Source of the DNA: Phycisphaerales bacterium | GTDB lineage: Bacteria > Planctomycetota > Phycisphaerae > Phycisphaerales > UBA1924 | Length of the DNA: 64,000 nt | NCBI GenBank assembly: GCA_030149165.1 | Contig: JASBRY010000008.1 | Span: 529,688 to 593,687 of the forward strand | Reading direction: 5' to 3' | Part shown: piece after piece, positions 46,779 to 55,065 of the stretch | How positions within the stretch are numbered: position 1 is the first letter of the stretch | Layout: each line of letters starts with the position of its first letter | The notes under the pieces: model-generated | What the model was told of the DNA's origin: nothing | Databases searched by the model: none | What the model saw: only the letters and a program-made list of their open reading frames with translations | Position numbers and translations under genes: made by a program

Positions 46779-47438
46779 TTAGCGGCGACGACGCGAAGCG
46801 ACCATTCCGCCGAGACCGAGCAGTGCGAAGCTGCTTGGTGCTGGGATCAGTTCGCCCTTGAAGAGCCAATCCTTGATGCCAGCTGCTGGATCGGTGCCGT
46901 CCGACTGATCAGTGATCCAACCACGACCAACCCAAGTGGTGTTGTCGCCGTCGAGACGGTGTCCGTCTGCGAGGAACGCAAAGACGAGCCCAGCGGGGTT
47001 GTTCATGCCGTAAAGTTCGGTCACAACGTTTGTGTCCAAGTTGGTGACGGTGCCACCGTTGGAAGCATCAAAGCCGTTGACATCCCAGCCGTTGCCGACA
47101 TCAGCAACATTCATGACATAGTTGAAGTCCACAGCGTAGCTGGCTGCCGAAACATATCCGCCGAGACCATCGACTTCACCACCGAAGAGCGTTCCTGAGA
47201 TGTTGATCTCGAGGTTTCCGCCGTTGTCGCTCACGGTGAGCACAGTGTCATTATGATGATCGATGCTCAGTGTGTGGATACCAGCGCCGAGGATGCCATC
47301 AAGACGGAGCCCGTAAGGCGGTGGGTTCTCTCCACCAGCTGGGTGATCACTCAGCTGGTACTGTCCGATTGTCAAACCACCCGCAGACGCCGAAAGCGTT
47401 GCAGCAGATAGCGCAATCCCAATACATGTATTTCTCAT
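46779..47438 (-). CDS. PEP-CTERM-type secreted protein, tandem paralogue 1
   Basis: A 219-residue exported protein. The signal peptide ends SASAGG; the mature body starts LTIGQYQLSDHPAGGENPPPYGLRLDG. It contains blocks shared with the next two genes: NISGTLFGGEVDGLGGYVSAASYAVDFNY, FAFLADGHRLDGD and TWVGRGWITDQSDGTDPAAG. It ends IPAPSSFALLGLGG...SRRRR, a sorting tail. The function of this family is unknown to me. The start at 47438 is preceded by TTGGGAGAGA, a leader conserved in all three copies. Confidence 0.87.
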   Translation of the reverse strand: MRNTCIGIALSAATLSASAGGLTIGQYQLSDHPAGGENPPPYGLRLDGILGAGIHTLSIDHHNDTVLTVSDNGGNLEINISGTLFGGEVDGLGGYVSAASYAVDFNYVMNVADVGNGWDVNGFDASNGGTVTNLDTNVVTELYGMNNPAGLVFAFLADGHRLDGDNTTWVGRGWITDQSDGTDPAAGIKDWLFKGELIPAPSSFALLGLGGMVASRRRR

Positions 47439-47594
47439 TATTTCTCTCCCAATACAGAGGTTCTCTTCAATCCCCTGCAATCGTTAAACGACTGCTAGCC
47501 CATACATTATTGGATGTTGAGAAAGCTGTCTACAGAAAAATACCCAAATTAACTTGCAATCTCCAATTCAGCGTAAATTGCCCACCCATTAGGC

Positions 47595-47625
47595 AAAAAA
47601 ACCCACCCAACTTTTGTTGGGTGGG
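47595..47625 (-). terminator. Terminator of tandem paralogue 2
   Basis: CCCACCCAAC (47602-47611), TTTT, GTTGGGTGGG (47616-47625) form a 10-bp perfect stem, followed on the minus strand by TTTTTTT. Confidence 0.93.
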
Positions 47626-47648
47626 CGATTTTAAGATGAAATCGAGGT

Positions 47649-48308
47649 TTATCGGCGACGACGCGAAGCGACCATGCCGCCCAAGCCGATCAGCGCCAAC
47701 GCTCCAGGAGCAGGAACTTCGGTCGCTGTGAACAGCCAATCGCGGTATCCACCGAGCGGATCGCTGCCGTCGGATTGGTCAGTGATCCAGCCACGACCGA
47801 CCCATGAGTCGTCGTCGTTGTCGAGACGGTGACCGTCTGCAAGGAATGCGAAGACGAGCCCTGCAGGGTTGTCCTTGCCGTAGAGATCGATGACTGCCAT
47901 CGTGTCCAGATTGGTCAGCGTCCCGCTGTTTGCAGCGTCAAAGCCGTTGACAGCCCAGCCGTTGCCTTCATCGCTCACGCCAAGGACATAGTTCATGTCG
48001 ATCGCGTAGCTTGTAGCCGAAACATAACCGCCCATGCCGTCGACTTCACCGCCGTAGAGCGTGCCGCTGATGTTGATGGACAGTGTTCCGCCATCATCAG
48101 TCACGGTGAGGATGGTGTCGCCGTGGTGTCCCAAGCTGAGGGTTGCCGCACCTGGAGCGATGACGCCGTCTAGACGAAGCCCGTAAGGCGGTGGGTTCTC
48201 ACCACCACCTGGGTGATCGCCGAGGAGGTACTGACCGATGGTCAGTCCGCCTGCGGAGGCGCTCATCGCGGCACCTGAAAGTGCCAAGATTGCCATTGCA
48301 TATTTCAT
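47649..48308 (-). CDS. PEP-CTERM-type secreted protein, tandem paralogue 2
   Basis: A 219-residue paralogue of the preceding gene with the same architecture. The signal peptide MKYAMAILALSGAAMSASAGG is followed by LTIGQYLLGDHPGGGENPPPYGLRLDG, then NISGTLYGGEVDGMGGYVSATSYAIDMNY, FAFLADGHRLDND, SWVGRGWITDQSDGSDPLGG and the tail VPAPGALALIGLGG...SRRRR. The start at 48308 follows TTGGGAGAGAGAACA. It has its own terminator downstream, so it is transcribed independently of paralogues 1 and 3. Confidence 0.87.
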   Translation of the reverse strand: MKYAMAILALSGAAMSASAGGLTIGQYLLGDHPGGGENPPPYGLRLDGVIAPGAATLSLGHHGDTILTVTDDGGTLSINISGTLYGGEVDGMGGYVSATSYAIDMNYVLGVSDEGNGWAVNGFDAANSGTLTNLDTMAVIDLYGKDNPAGLVFAFLADGHRLDNDDDSWVGRGWITDQSDGSDPLGGYRDWLFTATEVPAPGALALIGLGGMVASRRRR

Positions 48309-48484
48309 TGTTCTCTCTCCCAATGAATCGGTATTCACAAATCAGACCCGCACTGAGTCCTAAGTCACTAATCTACAGGACCATGCATGCAAATTCTAGA
48401 TGAAAATCCTTGAATTGAGCATTTTTATTTGTATTTTGGACTATTTCTGATTAGTTCCGATAACCATCTGTAATATATGCACTT

Positions 48485-48518
48485 AAAAACCCGCCCACGC
48501 TCTGTGGACGGGTTTTTT
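48485..48518 (-). terminator. Terminator of tandem paralogue 3
   Basis: AAAAACCCGCCCAC (48485-48498), loop GCTCT and GTGGACGGGTTTTTT (48504-48518) form a stem with one mismatch; a T run follows on the minus strand. Confidence 0.9.
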
Positions 48519-48539
48519 AGTTTTGATCAAAATGATCGA

Positions 48540-49193
48540 TTAGCGGCGACGACGACCCGCGACCAAGCCACCGAGCCCGAAGAGCGCGAGTGCTCCTGGA
48601 GCTGGGATTTCAGTTGCGGTAAAGAGCCAGTCACGAGTGCCGCCGAGCGGATCGGATCCATCGGACTGATCGCTGAGCCAGCCACGGCCGACCCAATCAT
48701 TCGCATCGGTATCCAGACGGTGATCGTCTGGAAGGAACACGAATGTGTCCGGCATGCCGGTGGTGTAGAGCGTGATGACGGAGTTGTCATCGAGATTCGT
48801 CAATGTGCCGGAGTTTGCAGCATCAATGCCGTTGACGATCCAGCCAGCCCCTGAAGCGACGACGCTCGCGGAGTATGTGAAATCGACAGCGTAGCTCGCT
48901 GCGGAGACATAACCACCCATGCCATCGAGCTGACCGCCGTAGAGCGTGCCGCTGATGTTGATGCTGAGTGTGCCGTTGTCGTCATAGACAGTGAGCACGG
49001 TGTCATTGTGATGACCGATACTCAGCGTCGATACGCCAGCGCCGAGGATGTTGTCAAGACGAAGCCCGTAAGGCGGCGGGTTCAGATTCCCGTTTGGGTG
49101 ATCACCGAGTTGGAACTCAGCGATGACCAGACCACCAGCCGAAGCCGACAGCGTAGCGGCTGACAGGGCCGCGCCGATCAATGCAGTTTTCAT
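48540..49193 (-). CDS. PEP-CTERM-type secreted protein, tandem paralogue 3
   Basis: A 217-residue third copy. The signal peptide MKTALIGAALSAATLSASAGG is followed by LVIAEFQLGDHPNGNLNPPPYGLRLDN, then NISGTLYGGQLDGMGGYVSAASYAVDFTY, VFLPDDHRLDTD, DWVGRGWLSDQSDGSDPLGG and the tail IPAPGALALFGLGGLVAGRRRR. It is the most divergent of the three in the middle. The leader TTTGGAGAGAGAGAATT before ATG matches the other two. The 241 bp upstream, to ftsY, hold no gene; AAGGTTCT occurs there twice as a short direct repeat. Confidence 0.87.
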   Translation of the reverse strand: MKTALIGAALSAATLSASAGGLVIAEFQLGDHPNGNLNPPPYGLRLDNILGAGVSTLSIGHHNDTVLTVYDDNGTLSINISGTLYGGQLDGMGGYVSAASYAVDFTYSASVVASGAGWIVNGIDAANSGTLTNLDDNSVITLYTTGMPDTFVFLPDDHRLDTDANDWVGRGWLSDQSDGSDPLGGTRDWLFTATEIPAPGALALFGLGGLVAGRRRR

Positions 49194-49434
49194 AATTCTC
49201 TCTCTCCAAAGAACTGTGCTCTTTATTAGCGGCAAACACATATCGCCGCTAGGGGAGTCAGCGTAGACAGACGCACGATTCTGCTCTAGTCAAAACCCCC
49301 AAGGAATCGTCTTTTTAGCGCGAATTGAATGCTGAAGAAAGGTTCTCGGACCTTTTGGGTCACAAGGTTCTATAGCCGAAACTTCTTTTTATTGCGGTAA
49401 TTCAATTCACATCCCAAATCCACAGAATCTTAGA

Positions 49435-50361
49435 TCAGTCTTGCTCAAACATCGCTTCGACAAACTGCTCTGGATCGAACGGCTCCACATCATCGGGAGT
49501 CTCACCAAGTCCAACAAACTTCACTGGGATGTTGGTTGCTTCCTTGATCGCGACGACGATCCCGCCGCGAGCCGTGCCGTCGAGCTTGCTTAGGAAGATC
49601 CCAGTCACCCCAGCCGCGGCGTTGAACTCCTCGGCTTGTCGAAGCGCGTTCTGACCGCTCGTCGAATCAAGCACGAGCAGTGTTTCGTGAGGACCGCCCG
49701 GGATTTGTTTATCGATGACTCTGCGGATTTTGCTGAGTTGATCCATGAGTCCGCTCTGAGTTTGGAGCCGACCAGCGGTATCGATGATCAGCACATCAAC
49801 GCCTCGCGCCTTTGCGGCGCTGCACGCATCGAACGCGACGGCAGCGGGATCGCCCCCCTGCTGTCCCTTGACGACCTCGACTCCGAGACGCTCTCCCCAG
49901 ATCTCGAGCTGACGCACCGCGCCGGCGCGGAAGGTATCGCACGCACCGAGAAGCACGGTGTTGCCCTGGTCTTTGAGTTGCTTGCAGAGTTTGGAGATTG
50001 AGGTGGTCTTTCCAACGCCGTTGACGCCGGTCATCAGGATGACAGTGGGTTTGGTATCGCTGATGTTGAGCGAGCGATCCTGCGCCGGCCACATCGCTTT
50101 AAGTTCTGTTTTCAGGTACTCGATGACATCCTCACCTTTGGTGAGCGTTCCTGCTTTGTAATCAGCTTTGATGCCGTCGATGAGGATCTTGGTTGCTTTG
50201 ACGCCGACATCGGATTCGATCAGTCGTTTCTCGATCTCACGGATCAGATCGTCGTTGAGCTGTTTCCCCGAGAGCATCGACCTGAGCGAAGATACAAAGG
50301 TCTCGCGGGTTTTCCCGAGTCCGGCTTTGAGTTTGTCGATCGCTTTGCGGAAGATCGCCAT
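49435..50361 (-). CDS. ftsY: Signal recognition particle receptor FtsY
   Basis: GTPase that docks SRP-ribosome complexes at the membrane. The 308-residue protein is the short NG form without the long acidic A domain. The N domain (LNDDLIREIEKRLIESDVGVKAT) is followed by G1 GVNGVGKTTSISKL, DTFRAGAVRQLEIWG, G3 IIDTAGRLQTQ, G4 SKLDGTARGG and the closing GLGETPDDVEPFDPEQFVEAMF. It is the last gene of ribH-nusB-ftsY, 2 bp after nusB. Confidence 0.97.
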   Translation of the reverse strand: MAIFRKAIDKLKAGLGKTRETFVSSLRSMLSGKQLNDDLIREIEKRLIESDVGVKATKILIDGIKADYKAGTLTKGEDVIEYLKTELKAMWPAQDRSLNISDTKPTVILMTGVNGVGKTTSISKLCKQLKDQGNTVLLGACDTFRAGAVRQLEIWGERLGVEVVKGQQGGDPAAVAFDACSAAKARGVDVLIIDTAGRLQTQSGLMDQLSKIRRVIDKQIPGGPHETLLVLDSTSGQNALRQAEEFNAAAGVTGIFLSKLDGTARGGIVVAIKEATNIPVKFVGLGETPDDVEPFDPEQFVEAMFEQD

Positions 50362-50363
50362 CG

Positions 50364-50849
50364 TTAAATCTCCGCTGATCCAGCCGCTTGATCTGCTTGA
50401 GCAAGCACACGCTTGAGGACCTTATCGAGCAATCCATTGACAAATCCCGGCGAATCCGCAGTGGAGAACTGCTTCGCGAGCTCGACCGCTTCGTTCACGC
50501 TCGCTTTGGGTTTGGGATCCTCGACTTTCGTCATCTCGTAGTGCGCCAGTCTCAGGATCGCGCGATCCATCGCGGGCATGCGATGCACGGCCCACTCTGT
50601 CGACAACTCGTTGAACTCCGCGTCCGCGGCTTCGATATTCGCGTACGCGCCGCTCGCGATCTCGAACGCGTGGTCCCGATCACGCTCGTTGAGCTTGGAC
50701 GATGGATCTGCGAACTCCAATCCCTCGCTCAGGAAGCTGTCGGTGTCATCGAGCGAACTGCGGATGAGTTCGGTGTCATCGCCAGCGCGTGCGTCGAGCT
50801 GATAGAGCGCCATGAGCGCCAGTCTGCGGATATCTCTGGGTGATCCCAT
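50364..50849 (-). CDS. nusB: Transcription antitermination factor NusB
   Basis: A 161-residue all-helical protein that binds boxA RNA with NusE (S10) in rRNA antitermination. The N-terminus SPRDIRRLALMALYQLDAR is a good NusB start; the C-terminal half has RMPAMDRAILRLAHYEM, ASVNEAVELAKQFSTADSPGFVNGLLDKV, the most conserved region of the family. It lies between ribH and ftsY with 2-3 bp spacing, a common arrangement with ribH. Confidence 0.95.
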   Translation of the reverse strand: MGSPRDIRRLALMALYQLDARAGDDTELIRSSLDDTDSFLSEGLEFADPSSKLNERDRDHAFEIASGAYANIEAADAEFNELSTEWAVHRMPAMDRAILRLAHYEMTKVEDPKPKASVNEAVELAKQFSTADSPGFVNGLLDKVLKRVLAQADQAAGSAEI

Positions 50850-50852
50850 ACT

Positions 50853-51404
50853 TCACGAACCCCCGCCGGCGCGTGCGGCTTTGTCAGGTACATCAAATCC
50901 AGGAGTGAAACGAACTCCCGGCGTGTTGTTCTTCGTTGCGTGCTCGATCGCTCGGATCGCTCCAGATGCCGCGAGCACAGCGTTCATTGCTTCGGCGCCC
51001 TTGTTCCCGACGCTCCCCCCTGCTCGTTCGCGTGCTTGCTCGATCGTGTTGGTCGTCAGCACTCCGAACGCGACTGGGACATTGGTCTTGATCGAGATCT
51101 CTCCCAGTCCCACAGCGACGGCATTGGCGATGTGCTGATCATGCGAAGTCTCACCTCGGATCACACATCCGAGACACACGACGGATGTGTACATCCCGCT
51201 GCCGGCCGCGGCGTTTGCGACGGCGATCAGTTCGAACGCGCCAGGAGCTTCGAGGATCGCCAGTTGATCCTCGTTTCCTCCTGCGTCGAGGTATGCTCGG
51301 ATCGCTCCATCGAGCATCACAGAGGTGATCGAGTCGTTGTAGCGGGAAACGACAATGGCGCTCGTTCCCGGCTTGCTGGATGTCAAAGAGTCGAGATCAG
51401 ACAT
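50853..51404 (-). CDS. ribH: 6,7-dimethyl-8-ribityllumazine synthase
   Basis: Penultimate step of riboflavin synthesis. The 183-residue protein has the motifs IVVSRYNDSIT, LEAPGAFELIAVA, CLGCVIRGETSHDQHIANAV (with the catalytic His) and PVAFGVLTTNTIEQARERAG, followed by the NKGAEAMNAVL helix. The C-terminal 20 residues are a Gly/Lys-rich extension beyond the usual end. It is the first gene of the ribH-nusB-ftsY unit. Confidence 0.96.
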   Translation of the reverse strand: MSDLDSLTSSKPGTSAIVVSRYNDSITSVMLDGAIRAYLDAGGNEDQLAILEAPGAFELIAVANAAAGSGMYTSVVCLGCVIRGETSHDQHIANAVAVGLGEISIKTNVPVAFGVLTTNTIEQARERAGGSVGNKGAEAMNAVLAASGAIRAIEHATKNNTPGVRFTPGFDVPDKAARAGGGS

Positions 51405-51431
51405 AGAGAGAGATCGTAGACCCGCTCGGCG

Positions 51432-52436
51432 ATGGATTTGCTACGATCTGTCATGCTCCACTGGGTTCGCAAAGCTGCTCCGATGCTCAAACTCACGCGT
51501 GTGACGACGGGATTCGGAGCCGTCGGGAATCTCTGGTTCGTCATCCTCTGGTCCAGGACGACGCAAGGCGAGCATCTCCCGGCATATCTGAACGACGAAC
51601 CCCTCTGGGCCGCATTGATCGGCGGCTTACTCGTGGGTTTGGGTCTGTACGCGTTCGGAGCTGCACTCAACGATCTGCTGGATATGCACAGGGATCGGGC
51701 GCTGGGAACGCCGGGACATCCGATCGTGGATGGATCGGCATCGCTTGAACTCGCGGTGTGTGCTGTCGCGGGATCCCTGATGCTCGCGATCCTCGGCGCG
51801 ACTTTCTTCGGCACAGGCGCGATCCTGCTCACGATTGTCCTCGCGGTTGCGATCCTGATTTTTAATGCGCTCGGGAAGTTTGTTCCCGGCATGGGGATGG
51901 TGCTGCTCAGCGTGATCTATGCCGGACACATGATGGTCCCCAATGTCTGGATCCGATTCCTGATCCCTGTCTGGCTCGTGATGACTCACGCGATGGCGGT
52001 GCTCGCGCTGGCGCAGTATCTAGGAAGAAGATCGCCTCCGATCTCGCGCCGAGCAGCGATCTTTGCGATCAGCGGCTGGATTTTCTGCTCGCTCCTGCTC
52101 CTGGCGCTCGCATGGGATCGACAGTGGTCCGGAGGACTCTGGCCCGACGGCGTGCCGATGAGCGCGATGATCTATCCTGGAATCTTTGTCGTGCTCTTTG
52201 TGCTCTTCATCATCCGCAGAACCAAGCGCCACGGCAAAGGTCCACAACTCGACGAACGCATCACCAGATACGGCGCGATCTGGCCCACGCTCTACGGCGT
52301 GGGTTGGTTGATGGGCGCGGGACATGTCCAAGAAGCGCTGCTGATGACCGGACTCAGCGCTTTGGGATTCTTGTCAATGACCGTGCTTCGAGAGCTCTAT
52401 GCGTTGATCGAGCAGCCCGTTGGATACCGCTTGTAA
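51432..52436 (+). CDS. UbiA-like prenyltransferase
   Basis: A polytopic membrane protein of 334 residues with about nine helices. The motif GAALNDLLDMHRDRALGTPGHPIVDGSAS is the first Asp-rich box of the UbiA superfamily (NDxxDxxxD) with the usual P-I-x-x-G turn. The second Asp box is weak (LDERITRYGA). UbiA enzymes attach prenyl chains to aromatic or other acceptors; MenA, UbiA and chlorophyll-type roles are possible. A link to menaquinone (mqnE in this window) would be a guess. It is convergent with mlaE. Confidence 0.82.
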   Translation: MDLLRSVMLHWVRKAAPMLKLTRVTTGFGAVGNLWFVILWSRTTQGEHLPAYLNDEPLWAALIGGLLVGLGLYAFGAALNDLLDMHRDRALGTPGHPIVDGSASLELAVCAVAGSLMLAILGATFFGTGAILLTIVLAVAILIFNALGKFVPGMGMVLLSVIYAGHMMVPNVWIRFLIPVWLVMTHAMAVLALAQYLGRRSPPISRRAAIFAISGWIFCSLLLLALAWDRQWSGGLWPDGVPMSAMIYPGIFVVLFVLFIIRRTKRHGKGPQLDERITRYGAIWPTLYGVGWLMGAGHVQEALLMTGLSALGFLSMTVLRELYALIEQPVGYRL

Positions 52437-52440
52437 AACT

Positions 52441-53298
52441 TTAGAACAGCTCGAGTGCGAAGAATATAGCGGTGAACACAAGGTCCGCGACGACGATCGC
52501 GACGATACATTCGACGACAGTGTAAGTGGTCGCACGACCGACACCCGCCGCGCCACCGGTCACGCGCAAACCGTTGGTGCACGCGATGATCCCGATGAGC
52601 GTCCCGAAGACGCCGCCTTTCGCGACGCCGGTCCAGAAGTCGACCATCTTCGCTTGACGCAGCATGTTGTCCATATAGGTCTCGTACGGGATATCGAGAA
52701 CCAAAATGGAAATCAGCATCGCGGAGATGATCGATGCGAAACTCGACATCACACCCAGCGCCGTCATGGAGATCGTCGAAGCAAGCACGCGAGGGACGAC
52801 CAAGAATCGAACTGGATTGAGCGCGTGCGCCTCGAGCGCCTCGATCTCCTCGGAGACCACCATCGTCCCGATCTCCGCGGCGATCGATGCTCCAGCAAAT
52901 CCCGTCAGCACGATCGCGCCGATCAGTGGACCGAGTTCGCGGAGCACCGCGACCGCGATGATGTTCGCGACTTTGTCCTTGGAACCAAACTCTTCCAGCG
53001 GCGGAGCGAGCTGGAGCGCCAAGATCAATCCGACAGCGCCGGAAACGATCACGACGATGAAAATCGATCGCACACCGATACGCACGACCTGCGAGATGAT
53101 GGCGCTTTTGCCAAGTCGGTATTTGCGATCTGTGAGTCCGCGCCAGAGCCACTGCGTCGCGGTCCAGAGCATATAGAAGACTTCACCAGTGTGCGAGAGG
53201 ATCCCGAGCGTCCGCCGTCCGATGATCGCGACTGGATACAGCACCACAAGAACTGGGAGCGGCAATCTGGATGGTGACTCGTTGGTCTGATCGCTCAT
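52441..53298 (-). CDS. MlaE-type ABC transporter permease
   Basis: A 285-residue permease of the MlaE/YrbE family that moves phospholipid between membranes. The core SGAVGLILALQLAPPLEEFG, VAVLRELGPLIGAIVLTGFAGASIAAEIGTMVVSEEIEALEAHALNPVRFLVVPR is the family hallmark. The start at 53298 (MSDQTNE) is preferred to 53355. It is preceded by a STAS-domain gene after 63 bp; in enteric bacteria the STAS protein MlaB is part of the same complex. No MlaF or MlaD is in the window. Confidence 0.93.
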   Translation of the reverse strand: MSDQTNESPSRLPLPVLVVLYPVAIIGRRTLGILSHTGEVFYMLWTATQWLWRGLTDRKYRLGKSAIISQVVRIGVRSIFIVVIVSGAVGLILALQLAPPLEEFGSKDKVANIIAVAVLRELGPLIGAIVLTGFAGASIAAEIGTMVVSEEIEALEAHALNPVRFLVVPRVLASTISMTALGVMSSFASIISAMLISILVLDIPYETYMDNMLRQAKMVDFWTGVAKGGVFGTLIGIIACTNGLRVTGGAAGVGRATTYTVVECIVAIVVADLVFTAIFFALELF

Positions 53299-53361
53299 GA
53301 CTGGTAGTGTCGCATGGCCGAGCCGTTTTGTCCAGTCGGGTGCATATCCACACAAGGATCA

Positions 53362-53715
53362 TCACGCATCGAGCGCGTCCTGACGCGTGTCCTTGATGCT
53401 AAAGAACGCATCGAGACGAGCGATCTCGAAGATCGCGCGGACTTTGTCCGTCATCGATGCGAGGTGCAGTCCGACAGAATCCTTCTTCGCGAGGCGCATC
53501 GCTTCGACGAGTGTTGCAAGTCCTGATGAGTCCATGTACTGGACTTCGGAGAGATCGATGATCATGCGATCGAGACCCGGCTTGAGCTCTTCCTTGATCG
53601 AGCTGCGCAGATCCGGAGATCGGCTCATATCAATGTCCGCCGTGGGGACCAGCACAGTCACGCCGGCGGCGGGGTTCTCGATTCGAACAAAGTCATTGTC
53701 TGAAGCTGCCATCAT
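53362..53715 (-). CDS. STAS-domain protein (anti-sigma factor antagonist / MlaB-like)
   Basis: A 117-residue single STAS domain: VLVPTADIDMSRSPDLRSSI, DRMIIDLSEVQYMDSSGLATLVEAMRLAKKD, and a helix with VRAIFEIARLDAFF. The phosphorylatable Ser of SpoIIAA/RsbV-type antagonists is present in MDSSGL. ATG 53712 is an alternative start. It lies between an RsbW-like kinase gene (upstream) and mlaE (downstream), so it could be an RsbV-like antagonist, a MlaB-like subunit, or both. Confidence 0.88.
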   Translation of the reverse strand: MMAASDNDFVRIENPAAGVTVLVPTADIDMSRSPDLRSSIKEELKPGLDRMIIDLSEVQYMDSSGLATLVEAMRLAKKDSVGLHLASMTDKVRAIFEIARLDAFFSIKDTRQDALDA

Positions 53716-53809
53716 GTCCCTTCGCTGCTCGATCCAGAGGTGACACTGACCACCCTCGGATCATCGCGACAATCGTGATCCGATGGATAGAGGAGTTGTG
53801 GGGATGGTA

Positions 53810-54358
53810 TCAGGAAACTTGGCGTTGGGCCTGCGTTTGGGATGAGGATCTTTGCCCGATCCGAGGGGCTTCATCCGGACGAGGCGCGGATTTGCTCATC
53901 CGTAGGCGCATCCCCTTGGATTCGCGCTTCTCGAAGATGACCTCATCCATGACCTCGCGCATGATGTGGACCCCCAGACCGCCGGGTTTGATGTCCTCGA
54001 GATCTCGTCCGACGATTTTCTCGGGATTGATCTGTTTCGCCTCGTCTTCGATGATGATCTCGATGCCTCCGAAGCTGTCGGCGTCTGGTTTCTGTGGATA
54101 GATCGTCAACCAGATCGGACGATCGGTCTCTTTGTTGTAGCCGTGACGGATGACATTGCACATCGCTTCGTCGAGCGCCAGCGCGATCTTGGAGCATTCC
54201 ATGTCTCCGAATCCCACGCGATGCGCGATGCACGAGACGAGCTCGCGTGCTCCGCAGAGGTACATCGGATCGGAAACAAGCTCGATCTTGATTGGTTTGG
54301 GTTCAGAATGTTGTGCGGCTTTTTTCATAGGCGTTTCAAGCTGTGTTTGTACACTCAA
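53810..54358 (-). CDS. RsbW-like ATP-binding anti-sigma regulatory kinase
   Basis: A 182-residue GHKL serine kinase of the HATPase_c_2 type. The N box LALDEAMCNVIRHGYN and the G box KPGGLGVHIMREVMDEVIFE are clear, and there is no HisKA domain. The C-terminal 30 residues are a polar tail rich in Arg, Ser and Gln. With the adjacent STAS protein it forms a partner-switch pair, but no sigma factor or PP2C phosphatase is next to it. A 94-bp gap separates it from the STAS gene. Confidence 0.88.
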   Translation of the reverse strand: MSVQTQLETPMKKAAQHSEPKPIKIELVSDPMYLCGARELVSCIAHRVGFGDMECSKIALALDEAMCNVIRHGYNKETDRPIWLTIYPQKPDADSFGGIEIIIEDEAKQINPEKIVGRDLEDIKPGGLGVHIMREVMDEVIFEKRESKGMRLRMSKSAPRPDEAPRIGQRSSSQTQAQRQVS

Positions 54359-54422
54359 GAGTGATCCCTGGTTTTTCGATCGACGAGTTTCTGCCTCCGG
54401 CTTCGTCGATGTGATTTGGGAA

Positions 54423-54839
54423 TCAACCGTCCTGGTTGTCCGCCTGCGCGTTTTCTGTATCAGGATTCATCGGCGAATCCTCATCTTCGTCACCACTGCC
54501 CGATAAACCAAGACGCTCGTTCCAACGCTCGATGGCTTCCAGTCGCTCCCACTTGGGAGCGGAGTGGTCGTATCCCAGTGTGGTTCCCTCGCGTTTCTCG
54601 AGAGCTCGGATAGCGAGCATTCGTTCTGCCGGATCAGTCGATCCGAGTTTTTCGACGAGTTTGACCAATGATTCCGGATCGTTCTCCTGTGAAGACTGTG
54701 CGATCGCGTCCAAACGCTTGGACGGTGCGGGAGAATCGAACCCGACTTGCGGATTCGGACATCCTCCCAGTACCAGTACTACCACAGGAAGTGTTCCAAT
54801 TATTGCGAGCTTGTGCAACCCACGATCAGATCTCAACAT
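54423..54839 (-). CDS. Small lipoprotein with HEAT-like helices
   Basis: A 138-residue lipoprotein: lipobox LGGC (VVVLVLGGCPNPQ), a helical segment KLVEKLGSTDPAERMLAIRALEKREG that reads like one HEAT-type repeat, then KWERLEAIERWNERL, and an acidic tail (GDEDEDSPMNPDTENAQ). It precedes the RsbW-like gene's end by 64 bp in the same direction. Function unknown. Confidence 0.78.
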   Translation of the reverse strand: MLRSDRGLHKLAIIGTLPVVVLVLGGCPNPQVGFDSPAPSKRLDAIAQSSQENDPESLVKLVEKLGSTDPAERMLAIRALEKREGTTLGYDHSAPKWERLEAIERWNERLGLSGSGDEDEDSPMNPDTENAQADNQDG

Positions 54840-55065
54840 GCGGCAATGCTATGCAAACCCCCCTCAATGGACCCAGAGGGTCTATTCGCTGTCAAAGATT
54901 GATCAGTTGCATAGTGCGTTTCACTCAGAATCTTCTTGATCGCTCGATCGGGTGTGTGCCTAGACTGACCCCTAGCTCTCCACAGAGCCCAATTTGTGCA
55001 TTATCGGACTGAAATTGACGATCATGACCCTGCTATACGCGGAGTCTATTGATGGGAGTCTTGAG

